Assembly: GCA_016215115.1 (NCBI GenBank)
Contig: JACRLN010000045.1
Coordinates: forward strand, 1-64,000
Length of the DNA: 64,000 nt
Source of the DNA: Nitrospirota bacterium
GTDB taxonomy: Bacteria; Nitrospirota; Thermodesulfovibrionia; UBA6902
Direction: 5' to 3'
Shown: positions 34,439 through 45,000 of the stretch, piece after piece
Position numbering within the stretch: position 1 is the first letter of the stretch
How the letters are laid out: each line of letters begins with the position of its first letter
Notes under the pieces: generated by a model
Database searches by the model: none
What the model was told of the DNA's origin: nothing
What the model saw: only the letters and a program-made list of their open reading frames with translations
Made by a program: the position numbers and the translations under genes

Positions 34439-35230
34439 GTGAAAGCACTCATAAAGGATTTTACCCTTTTCACCGATGTGAGTGTAAGTCCCGGCCTCAA
34501 GCTCGGTGTGGGCGCCTATGTCATGATCCCCGCTTCATTTCTGGAGGCCTCTTCCGGAGTTATTGGAAGACCCCAAATAACCGGGCGAATAAAGGTGCGG
34601 AGATTCGAAGGCACTTCATCGACAAGGCTCGAACTTCAGACCGTTTTATGGGCGCTTACCGAGAACCGGAAGGGACCACATGGAAGCCTGACAATATATT
34701 CCGATTCTCAGTGCGTTTCAGGCCTTCTTAAGAGAAAACTCCGCTTGCTGGCAGGAGGATTCCTTTCGAAAAAGACAAACCGGCAGTTAGGCAACGCTCC
34801 TCTTTATCGTACATTTTACGAATTGCACGACGAGTTGAACTTTCACGTTGTCAAGGTGGAGGGGCATTCCAGATCACGCTCTCGCGACACCGCTCACCGG
34901 ATTTTTTCATTTGTGGATAAAGAAGCAAGGAAGGCCTTAAAGATCTGGCTGAATGAGTTAGCGGAAATACGGACTGATACGAATAGCGGGCGCTGGTGCG
35001 TCTATGTGCTCAGGTGCCGCAACAATTCTTTATATATCGGGATGACAAATGATCTTGAGAAAAGGATCAAAAAGCATAAGCTTGGAACCGGCAGCAAATT
35101 CGTAAGATCATGGAGGCCGTTTGAGCTGCTCAAAACAATACTATGCAACAGTGCGGGAGAAGCGAGAAGGCTCGAGTACGATTTAAAAAGACTCACAAGA
35201 AAGAAGAAGATCGAGGTACTTGAGCTTTGA
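34439..35230 (+). CDS. RNase H-like domain fused to GIY-YIG nuclease domain
   Basis: 263 aa, GTG start (TAGGAG upstream). Residues 1-165 are RNase HI-like with Asp13 (FTDVS), Glu65 (STRLELQ), Asp89 (IYSDSQ), His143 (EGHSRS) and Asp160 as candidate catalytic residues. Residues 187-263 are GIY-YIG of the YhbQ/UPF0213 type: WCVYVLRCRNNSLYIGMTND, then Arg209 and Glu246 (RLEYDLK). The chain would pair an RNA:DNA-hybrid-cutting fold with a DNA nicking fold. GreB follows after 88 bp. Confidence 0.85.
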   Translation: MKALIKDFTLFTDVSVSPGLKLGVGAYVMIPASFLEASSGVIGRPQITGRIKVRRFEGTSSTRLELQTVLWALTENRKGPHGSLTIYSDSQCVSGLLKRKLRLLAGGFLSKKTNRQLGNAPLYRTFYELHDELNFHVVKVEGHSRSRSRDTAHRIFSFVDKEARKALKIWLNELAEIRTDTNSGRWCVYVLRCRNNSLYIGMTNDLEKRIKKHKLGTGSKFVRSWRPFELLKTILCNSAGEARRLEYDLKRLTRKKKIEVLEL

Positions 35231-35318
35231 AAAACAACACAACCTGATATCTTCAGCTTGCGACATGGCAAATCGGCGATTCAGGTATAATAACTGTACA
35301 GGAACCTGAGAAACAGTT

Positions 35319-35816
35319 ATGCAACCATCCCATAATAAAACGAGTGCCTCCAAGTATATTACCCCTGAGGGTCGAACGCATTTAAGCGAGGAACTCTCAT
35401 ATCTCTGGAAGGTGAAGCGCCCTCAGGTCACACAGGCAGTCGCTGAAGCCGCGGCCATGGGGGACCGGTCAGAGAACGCGGAGTATATTTACGGCAAGAA
35501 GCAGTTAAGGGAGATCGATTCCCGTATGCGGTTTCTCACAAAGAGGTTGGACGAGTTGATCGTCGTGGACAGGCCGCCTGATGATACGTCGACAGTATTT
35601 TTCGGCGCCTGGGTCGGGCTTGAGGATCCCGATGGAAATCTGTTTCGGTATCGCATCGTCGGTCCGGACGAATTCGATCTCAAAAGGGGTTTTATCAGCA
35701 TTGATTCTCCAATGGCAAAGGCGTTGTTGCGCAAGACCGAAGGTGAAGAAGTCGTGGTGATCAGACCCAACGGTACAGACGTCTTTGTGGTGACATCAGT
35801 CGGCTATGAAGTGTGA
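35319..35816 (+). CDS. greB: Transcription elongation factor GreB
   Basis: 165 aa. N-terminal coiled coil ([20 protein letters not shown] and [20 protein letters not shown]) with the acidic tip residues DRSENAEY that enter the RNA polymerase channel, and a C-terminal FKBP-like domain (VWVGLED.DG-like, [18 protein letters not shown]). Rescues backtracked polymerase. GreB length and the YGKKQLR segment separate it from GreA. Confidence 0.94.
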   Translation: MQPSHNKTSASKYITPEGRTHLSEELSYLWKVKRPQVTQAVAEAAAMGDRSENAEYIYGKKQLREIDSRMRFLTKRLDELIVVDRPPDDTSTVFFGAWVGLEDPDGNLFRYRIVGPDEFDLKRGFISIDSPMAKALLRKTEGEEVVVIRPNGTDVFVVTSVGYEV

Positions 35817-36063
35817 AGGTGTCAGGTCTACGTATTTCAGAAATTCATGTTATCTCTGATTAATTCAATTTTTTTTCAGGGGCCCGTTCTTTTTCAAGAT
35901 TGCATCAAATCGTTTGCTTGCATCAGATACAGATTCGCCAATTCCAGAAAATGTGCCAATTTCTTTAAAGCCGACAAATACCTGTCCCTTTTTTAAGGTC
36001 CAGGTATTTGTCTTTTATAAGTTCAATGAAATGTATCTCGCCACGCTGACGGAAGTCGTGCCG

Positions 36064-36333
36064 TCAGCTATTAAGCAAGTGTATTTCCGGTTTGTCTACG
36101 ACACCAACTTTCTTCATGGTTTCTCTCAGGTCCGCTGACTCTACAAAGACCCTCGCGCGGTTGATATCGAGTGCCTCAAACAATATCGTGACTTCGTTCG
36201 CGTCATTAGCTTCGTGAAGAAGATACTTCTCCGTGAGTCCTGAGTCTATGCGTTTTGGGAGGTGAGCGTCGTATCCGCGCTTCCATTCCGAGAAGTCCCT
36301 GACCTTGTGCCGTATAAGTAAGTAACTAGCCAT
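36064..36333 (-). CDS. Dimeric alpha/beta-barrel (ABM-like) protein
   Basis: 89 aa. MASYLLIRHKVRDFSEWKRG is the opening strand and helix of the stress-responsive/ABM superfamily; NEVTILFEALDINRARVFVE and the closing helix complete the fold. GGAGAT precedes the ATG. Cytoplasmic; function unknown. Confidence 0.65.
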   Translation of the reverse strand: MASYLLIRHKVRDFSEWKRGYDAHLPKRIDSGLTEKYLLHEANDANEVTILFEALDINRARVFVESADLRETMKKVGVVDKPEIHLLNS

Positions 36334-36658
36334 AATAATCTCCTTTCGATCAACGTGTTGATGAATAAACCATCATCGACCTACCCAGTTAAATAGTTTC
36401 TGAGTATATAGCAGTTATTTATCTTACTTTAATATGGATGTCAACTCCCTGTGTTTCTTACAACAGCTTGAGCCGTTAAACTGTTCAAGCGGTTCAAGCC
36501 GTTCAAGCGGTTGAAACTTTTTCAGAAATGTATTTGATTGCCATTTTTTATGAAATTCTGGAGATCGTAGACCTGACATCCCCCTCTATGGTAGACAAAA
36601 TAAAATTTGATTGGCCTAAAATGTCGAATGTCGACGGGCTGACCCTATGTGTTCCTGC
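36334..36658. repeat. Intergenic stretch with 9-bp tandem repeat
   Basis: Holds a GTTCAAGCG/GTTCAAGCC tandem repeat of period 9 at 36461-36517; a relative lies at 48892-48940. Otherwise AT-rich with no gene seen. Confidence 0.6.
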
Positions 36659-36687
36659 TTGATAATGCTTGTATTATGGTATATAAT
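36659..36687 (+). promoter_or_regulatory. Consensus sigma70 promoter
   Basis: TTGATA (36659-36664), 17-nt spacer, TATAAT (36682-36687), about 90 bp upstream of the GTG start of the PilZ-like membrane gene. Confidence 0.65.
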
Positions 36688-36778
36688 TTTTTTAAAAATA
36701 AGTTTATATAACTAAATGTTACAACTTATACTTGCCTTTTTTATGATATGAACTAATTTACCTTTAAAGGGGGATAAG

Positions 36779-38107
36779 GTGCAATACAAACAAGCAAGAG
36801 ATCCTAGAAAACAACCTATCAATATTCAACGTGTTTCTTTGGATTCGGATTCTTCAAATTGGAAAGAGGGACATGTTCAAGACATTAGTAAATCAGGGGC
36901 ATTTCTTTGGCATTGTTACAGTTCTGATATAGTTTCTAGCGATGTGGCTTCTAGAATTGTTTTTCATATTGATAATAAAAAACCGATAGTTAGAAATTGC
37001 AACATTGTAAGAAGTGATAAGGAAAAGAATTTTGTTGCTGTTAAATTTGAAAAATCTCTTTCAGATTTTGAATTGGACAGGGTAACAGGATTGAATGGAT
37101 TATTATATTTACCAGGAGATGATTCAACTTATGAACTATCTAAGATTGATCGAGCCGAAGTATTTAGAGAAGCTAATCAAATAAAAACATGCGCAAGTAA
37201 TTATTTCATGTGGGCAATGGGACTAATTATTCCTCTTACGATGGTAATATGGTCGCTAGCTATAGAAGGGAAATTAACTCCATCTTCAATATCAAGTTCA
37301 ATGATAGGTATATTTTTAGTTTTCTGTGTGGCTGTTTTTTCAAATTTAGAAAAAACAAGAGCTATACTTAAACGTGAAGGTTTTATAGCAGCATTAGATT
37401 ATTATTTGCACAAGAAGCAAGGGCCACATGGTTACAGGGGCTGGGTTAATCTTAAGCATTGTTTTTCTGAGTGTGGAACAAGAAGGAGGGCTAAAATATG
37501 CCCTATTAAAATAGACTCGAAAGCAAGTACAGCTTGTCGTGATGTGGGAGAACGAAAGGCAAAAACAGTTCGCTCTTCAAAAAAAATATTTCCATCAATG
37601 CTTGATTCCTACCTTTCGTTGACATCGTTTTCATACGCCATAATTTTTATAGCATTGACTATTCTTACATTAACTTCATTTGCTGAGACTTGGCATATAA
37701 CTTATGGGATCTCAAGAAGTATGACATTATTGTTTTTTGGAATTGGATTTGCTGCTAGTGCAATAATATGGCGAAATGGTTCCTTAATCATCGCAGCATT
37801 ATTTATAGTGACTATGCTGGCAATTGCTGGGGTAGTATTTACAGACCAATCATTAATTAATATTGTTTCTTTCGGATTAGGTATAATTTTTGGTTCATTT
37901 ACCTGGTTTTTTATGCGACAAGTTGCAGCGCTTAGAGTGGGTCATTATAGTTTTGAAACCTTCACTCACATGTGGTTTGAAATATTTGAAAATTGCATCT
38001 TTATTCCTGATGAGTTTTCGATAACAGAGAGTAGCCCAAATGAACATAGTGGATTTATTAATCGGTTTCTTGCATATATGCCATGGAAGTCAAGAAGGAG
38101 AAAATAG
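36779..38107 (+). CDS. PilZ-like N-terminal domain membrane protein
   Basis: 442 aa, GTG start with GGGG upstream. N-terminal part carries RDPRKQPINIQRV and DISKSGAFLWHC, which fit the R-x3-R...D/NxSxxG c-di-GMP-binding PilZ pattern in weakened form. Hydrophobic segments at about 143-163, 171-191, 285-305, 312-330, 338-355 and 362-380. AT-rich codon use differs from GC-richer neighbours. Likely a c-di-GMP-linked membrane protein, but confidence in PilZ is moderate. Confidence 0.55.
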   Translation: MQYKQARDPRKQPINIQRVSLDSDSSNWKEGHVQDISKSGAFLWHCYSSDIVSSDVASRIVFHIDNKKPIVRNCNIVRSDKEKNFVAVKFEKSLSDFELDRVTGLNGLLYLPGDDSTYELSKIDRAEVFREANQIKTCASNYFMWAMGLIIPLTMVIWSLAIEGKLTPSSISSSMIGIFLVFCVAVFSNLEKTRAILKREGFIAALDYYLHKKQGPHGYRGWVNLKHCFSECGTRRRAKICPIKIDSKASTACRDVGERKAKTVRSSKKIFPSMLDSYLSLTSFSYAIIFIALTILTLTSFAETWHITYGISRSMTLLFFGIGFAASAIIWRNGSLIIAALFIVTMLAIAGVVFTDQSLINIVSFGLGIIFGSFTWFFMRQVAALRVGHYSFETFTHMWFEIFENCIFIPDEFSITESSPNEHSGFINRFLAYMPWKSRRRK

Positions 38108-38285
38108 ACTGAAGATAATAATCTAAAGGTCAAAGACAATAGTGTCAGGTCTTGCTATTTTCTTAATCCCCCTTTGAGTGTTTTAGGAGAGAAGCTGAGG
38201 GTCACGTCTGCATCGTGCAGTGTCCTTGTCAATATTGAGAAAAGCATACAGGGTCAAACCTGCAATTTACATTTTGCAGAATCCA

Positions 38286-38849
38286 TTAAATGTATAATGT
38301 AGGTGAAGACCCTATTCTTTTCCTTGTGCTCGTTGCATCATCGATATATCCCATAAGTACACATTTAGGCCCTCTGCCTTCAAACCAGTCATGATGACTG
38401 CCGTCCATCTGGATCATTTCACCAAAATAATGCTTCCGCTCTCTCCACTGACGATGCTTTCTCCCCTTTCTGGCTTTCTTCCAATCACCAGACTCTAAGA
38501 GCCACAGTCTTAACGTTTCATCACTTAGCTGTATCCCTTCCAGCTCAGCAAGCTTCTCTGATGCAAGTGTCGGTCCAAATCCTGTATATTTCTCACGATA
38601 AAGCTCTATCACCTTGTCTCTTATACCAGTGGGCAATTTCCTGCCTGACGATTTGCCTCTGGATTTATGAGTTATTCCTGTATCTCCTTCAATTCTTACC
38701 CTCTTTGCAAGCCTTCTTATCTGACGATCACTCAATGAAAGCATCTCCGCTGCTTCAATCTGCTTTACTACGCCTTCCAGCACTTTCTTGATAAAGTGCA
38801 GCTTCCTCAACTCTCTCTGGCTGAGCATGATAATGTCCTTTCTTGCCAT
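38286..38849 (-). pseudogene. Truncated ISNCY-type transposase
   Basis: 187 aa. N-terminal helix-turn-helix region (QIEAAEMLSLSDRQIRRLAK) and linker are complete, and the catalytic domain begins (MIQMDGSHHDWFEGRGPKCV, with the first Asp) and runs to MGYIDDATS, then breaks into an unrelated tail (TRKRIGSSPTLYI). Full-length relatives are about 400 aa, so about half is lost. Confidence 0.8.
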
Positions 38850-38891
38850 CTTGCCTCCTTATAAAAAAAGGCAGTATAGCACTCTGAATCC

Positions 38892-38932
38892 GGACATTAT
38901 CATTTTGGTAATTTAGGACATTATCATTTTGG
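38892..38932. repeat. 17-bp direct repeats at the transposase end
   Basis: GGACATTATCATTTTGG occurs at 38892-38908 and 38916-38932 (period 24). An inverted copy of its core (CATGATAATGTCC) lies at 38826-38838 in the start region of the transposase. These look like terminal/transposase-binding sites. Confidence 0.7.
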
Positions 38933-39051
38933 GATGACAGGAAAAAGAGGGGTGGTGTCAGATGTTTAAAAGATGAGAAGACTTAGGATCAGACATGCCT
39001 ACTGATATTTGAATCCCCAACGGGGTCAAAAAAGCTTCATGCTACTTCTTC

Positions 39052-42000
39052 TCATCCCCCCACAACATGTATCCTAACCTCAACCACATGCTCCTGCCGG
39101 TCATCAACAAGTGGAATAGCATTATCGGGCTGCTCAATGCCGTCTACTGTCACCCCCGATCCCACGCTGCCGTTGTGGGTTTGCAGGACAGTGATATGGT
39201 AGAGAGTTTCCCTGTACCTGTAGTGAACTTTGAACGACTCCCATTCCGCAGGGAGGCACGGCGTAAAACGCAGTTTGTCTACTTCAAGCCTCAGCCCCAG
39301 GAGTGATTCCATGATAAGCCGGTACATCCATCCGGCTGATCCCGTGTACCACGTCCATCCACCGCGGCCGGTGTGCGGTGAGACCGCATATACGTCGGCT
39401 GCTACAACGTATGGTTCTACTTTGTAGGTTTCAATCTCCTCCGGTGATCTCCCATGGTTCACCGGGTTGATCATTGACAGCAGTTCCCACGCCCGACGGC
39501 TGTTGCCCAGCTTTGCGAACGCCATTGCCGCCCAGATCGCGGCATGAGTGTATTGCCCGCCATTCTCCCTGACCCCGGGGACGTACCCTTTTATATAACC
39601 TGGATTTAAATCCGATTTATCGAACGGAGGGTCCAGGAGCTGGATCAGTCTATGATCACGTCGAACAAGACGTTTATCCAACGCTTCCATAGCCATGGCT
39701 GAACGTTTGGCATTCCCGGCGCCGGAGAGAACAGACCAGCTTTGCGCAATGGAATCAATCTGGCATTCGGGATTAGCCGCCGAACCGAGCGGCGAGCCAT
39801 CATCGAAGAAAGCGCGGAGGTACCACTCACCGTCCCAGCCATTCTGCTCGATATTCCGGCGCAGTTGGGCTGCCTCCCTCTGGCAGCGTTCGGCAAAGGG
39901 CAGGTCTTCACGCAGGCGTGCGATCTCAGTGAACCGCATGAGCACTTCATATAGGAAGAATCCCAGCCAAACACTTTCGCCTTTGCCGTGTTCGCCCACC
40001 ATGTTCATGCCGTCGTTCCAATCACCCGAGCCGATGAACGGCAGGCCGTGCTCTCCAAGACTAAGACCCTTCATGATGGCCCGCACACAATGATCGTACA
40101 AACTGGCCGTTTGTTCAGACCGGATGGGAAGATCATAATACGAGTCCTCATCGGCGTTTACCTGGCGGCCCTCGATGAAGTGGATGAGTTCATCCAATAC
40201 CCCGGTGTCTCCGGTGTTCAGAACGTAGCTGGAGGCAGCCAACGGCAACCAGAGGAAATCGTCTGAACAGTGCGTGCGCACGCCCCTGCCCGATGGAGGA
40301 TGCCACCAATGCTGGACATCACCCTCCTTGAACTGATGGGCCGCGCAAAGGAGTAGATGCTCACGCACGAGGCCCGGTTCTGCGTGGATGAGCGCCATCA
40401 CGTCCTGTAACTGGTCGCGGAAACCGAAGGCGCCCCCTGACTGGTAGTATCCGCTGCGTGCCCAAAGACGGCATGAGAGAGTTTGGTACAAGAGCCAGCC
40501 ATTGGTCAGGATATTGACGGACTGGTCGGGTGTTTCCACTTGCACTGCGCCAAGCGTGTGGTTCCAGTATTGCCACACCGCGTCGAGCGTGCTGCGCGCG
40601 GCAGCAGATCCCCGGAAACGACGCACTATGTTGCCGGCGTCATCGGCATCTCGTCCTGTACCGAGCCTGAAGATGATCTCGCGCTCTTGTCCGTCGGCCA
40701 GATCGAATGCGACCTGGATAGCGGCGCAGGGGTCCAGGGCAGCTCCTACCCTGCCGGAAAGCCGCGCCCGGGTCAGAGCGGCAGGATTCCGAAGGGTGCC
40801 GTTACGACCAAGGAACTCGGTCCTGTCGCCGCTTACAGTACGATTAATATCGTCTACGTCGAAGAAGGCAACCCGGTCGGCGAACTCCGTGTTGTAAGGG
40901 TTTCGAGCGAAGATCGCGCCGCTTTTGGGATCAAGTTCGGTAATCACATGCGTTGCTGTTTTGGGCCGCAGATCTCCAAGAACCCATTCCACGTATCCTG
41001 TCGCGGAAAGCCGCCGGGACCGGCCTGACTCGTTTCGCACCTTAATCACCGTGAACTTGACCGGTGCGTCCATGGCTACGTAAACCCACACCTCCGAGCG
41101 TATACCGCGCTCTGTGTGCTCGAAGACGCTGTAGCCGAATCCGTGCCGGGTGACATAAGGGGTCGCCCCGAGGCTGGGCAGCGGGGTGGGGGACCAGAAA
41201 TGTCCGCGCTCTTCATCACGGAGGAAGAAGGCTTCACCAATCGAGTCACTCACCGGATCGTTGTGCCAGGGAGTAAGGCGGAACTCATGGGCATTCTCGC
41301 CCCAGGTGTATGCAAGGCCGCTCTCTGAAATAACGGTCCCGAAGTGCGGATTTGCCAGCACATTCACCCATGGCGCCTGCGTCACCTGCCCGTGCGCGGT
41401 CGTAATGACGTACTCGCGTCCATCCGGGGTGAATCCGCCCAGTCCGTTAAAAAACGACAGATCGTGACGAGGCAGCGCAGCGACCGCAAGGGGTTCGGAG
41501 CGATGGGTCCGGGTCGGTACAAGGAGCGGCACTGTTATTTTCACAGTACTGCGGCGGTTGATCTGGTCTGCCAGCGACCCACGGCTGTCGGTGATGATAA
41601 CGCGCGCAACGGTTTGGAACAGAATCCGGTCCTCGTTCGATATCTGTTCCGCTGCCCTGACGAAAATGCCGCCGGGCCGATCGGTCACGTTGGCTTCAGT
41701 GCCCGCTGCAATAAGTCCCATGATCTGGTCATGCAGGAGCTGCCTGTAACCGGCATGATCTTCGTTCCAGATCACCAGGTCTACTATCAGTCCTTTTAGA
41801 CGCCAGTATGCGTGGGCCTGTACGAGTTGGCGCACCAGGTTGATATTTGCCGGATCTTCAATTTGCAGCAGCACAATCGGTAAATCCCCGGAGATGGCGT
41901 AGCCCCAGAGACCGGATTGCCCCCGGTGGTTTTTGATGAGGACGCCCGGGTCGGCCCGCAGCAGGGAATTGGCATAGATTATCGAGCCGGCAAGGCGCCC

Positions 42001-45000
42001 ATAGAGCTGTGCGTCGGCCTCTGAGGCATTGAATTGCTGCAGAAGCACCTGACCATGTGTCCATGCCAGATCAAAGACGCGATCCGCGAGACGCCGGTCC
42101 TGGTATTTCTGCACAAGGCTTAATGCTGCATCGCGGGTTTCGCCGATGCCGGAGACAATATTTATCGTTACCGATTCTTCCGGCTCCAGCGTTATCCGAT
42201 ACCGGATGGCGACAATCGGATCGAGCACGGAGCCCTCACTGCCCGAGAGTGCACCCGTAAAAAAACCGGCTACTCCGCTTATCGCTTGTGGATCGGCGAC
42301 TGTGTTTCCGCGGCCGATGAACTGCATGCGGTCCGTCTCATAGGAGACTTCTCCGATCTCCGCCCCATGCACGGCCATCAGGTGAAACATCCAGGGCGCC
42401 TGCTCGCTCTGGGAGCGGGGACGGCGGGTACAGAGGATCGCTCGCTGCCGGCGGATGATCTCGGTCTGAACAAAGAGATTGCTGAACGCCGGATGCAGTG
42501 CGTCAGCGGCAGGCGGTGTAAGAACCACTTCCGCATAACTCGTAACATCAATCGCTCTGCGCGTCCGGGCCCGGTTAGTGATGCGGACCCGGCGCAGTTC
42601 AATATCATCCTCGGGTGAAACAGCGATCTCGGTATGTGTGTCAAAATCGTGGTCCCGGCAGCGAAACTCCGCTTTCGCCTCTGAGAAAATCGCTTCGTAA
42701 TTATTCGATTGATTATCCGGTCGGTTGAGCGTCGGCTGATATGCGGTGGACCAGAACTCTCCGCTCGCCACGTCGCGGAGGTAACAGAACGTCCCCCAGT
42801 TGTCGCGGGTACTGTCTTCGCGCCAGCGTGTCACTGCGAGGTCCTTCCAGCGGCTGTAACCGCCCCCCGCATTCGTAATCATCACGTGGTATCTGCCGTT
42901 GGAGAGCAACTGCACTTCCGGTGTCGGCGTATCCGGGCTGCTGAAAACGCGCACCGGCGTCTCCATACCACTGGAAGCCCCCTGTATGTCGGAAAGCTCG
43001 GAGGTGTGCGAATAAAACGCCGTGGCCTTCGGCACCCGCTCCTGGAGCAGCAGCATGGTTGCCTGGAACACCGGGTCCGCCTCGAATCGCTTCTGCATCG
43101 GACGGTCCAGGAGCAGATAGGCCAGAGAGAGGAGGCTCATACCTTGGTGATGCGCCATGAAGGACCGTACCACGGCGCTCGATTGCCCGCGTTGTTGACG
43201 TGAAGGGGTGTAGTCGATCGCTTCATAGAAGCCGTACTTCCCTTCGAAACCTTCCGTGGCGAGTCGCTGCAGATTCAGGCACGCCTCCTCGGGCGCAACC
43301 ATCAGCGCGAGCGCCGAGGCATAGGGTGCAATGACCAGATCCTCTGCGAGTCCGCGTTGGAGCCCCAGACCGGGCACACCAAACGCACGGTACTGGTAGT
43401 TGAGATGAACGTCGATCGTGCTGTAGCCGGATTCCGACATGCCCCACGGCACGCCGCGCTGCCTCCCATACTCGATCTGCCTCGCCACAGCCGCCTTATA
43501 GGTCTGGTCAAGCAGCGTGTGTTCGTACGTCGGCATCACCAGAAGCGGCATGAGGTACTCGAACATCGAACCGCTCCATGAAAGGAGAACAGGCTCTCCA
43601 CCAGCGGTAGTAAGCAGGCGCCCTAAGGCAAACCAGCTTTCCTGCGGCAGTTGTCCTTGCGCAATCGCCACAAAACTGCACAATCTCGCTTCCGAAGCCA
43701 GCATATCGTAGTAACTCGAGTCCCTCCTGCGCTCACCAACGTTGTACCCGATAGTCAGCAGATGACATGTTTCATCAAACAGGAAATCATATTCCATACG
43801 GGCGAGTTCGCTGGATTGCAATGCAAGCCGTTCGATAGCCGCGATTCTCTCACAGGCACGTTGGTTCCCAAGTCTTGCCAGTTCGCGCAGCGTCGGGATC
43901 TCATCGATGCCGTGAACCGTCGGCGGGTCAAGAAGGGTCAGCTCATCGAGGGCATCCCGGCATTGCCGGGCAAAGGCACGCGCCCACCACCCAGCCGGGT
44001 TCTCATGGTCGGCATTAATGCCGGCGACCACTTCTGCAGCGGATAGTGCCAGATGATCAAGGCACAGCCGGGCCGCCATAAGTTTAGTAGGCGGGGACTT
44101 GAGCGCGGACTCCAGATGCTTTTGTAGTTGAGCAAGCCCCACTGGAGCGGCGCCCTCCGAATCGTCTCCGGTTCCAGCGTCCGCGAGAATCCCAACGAGA
44201 CTCATGAGTGTATCGTTGAGGCCGTCAAAAAATCTCTCTCCCAGGATCTTTTGATCGGGAAGTGCGAGCAGCCCCAGCCGCAATGTCAGAAGGTGAGCGG
44301 CGAGGTTCCCGCTGTCTACCGTTGAAATGTAGAGGGGCGACAGTGGTTTCAGAGATTTCGTGTCGTACCAGTTGTAGAAGTGGCCCCGGTGTCGTTTCAA
44401 AGCTTCCATTGTGTGGAATGCATTCGCCGTGCGCTTAATGAGCTGTCCCGTTAAAATATAGCCGAAGTCGTACGCGGATAAATTCGCGAGCAGCGCAAGG
44501 CCCATGTTGGTCGGCGAGGTGCGATGTGCGACCACGGCAACCGGATACTCCTGATAGTTATCCGGCGGCAGCCAATTATCTTCCGGGTCGACGAAGGTCT
44601 CGAAAAAGGCCCACGTTTTTCGGGAAAGCTTCCGGAGAAAGAGGGTCTGTTCGTCCGTCAGTCTTGCTCCGCGGCGAGCGAGCGGTCGGCTGATCCACCA
44701 CGCTATAACAGGGGAGGCAAACCAGAGACATAGCATAGGCCCGGCCACAGCTAAAACGGACGGATTCGAAAGCATCAGATAGATCATCACTGCAAAGGCA
44801 ACAAGGGGCGCGATCCACATCATTCGGCAATAGGCGGCGAGGCCTCCCATACGGGAATCACGGCTATTACGCTCGGGGTCGCTTGACGGATTCCATTCAA
44901 GCAGTCGCCTGTGCGTTACCAGCATTCTCCCGGTCGAACGCACAATCGCATCCAGACTGAAAAAAGCCTCGTAAGGAAGGCACATGAACGTAAATGCAGC

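Noticed and set aside
35866-36000. Minus-strand segment reading GQVFVGFKEIGTFSGIGESV
   Set aside because: It looks protein-like but has no start and no recognised family; too short to call.
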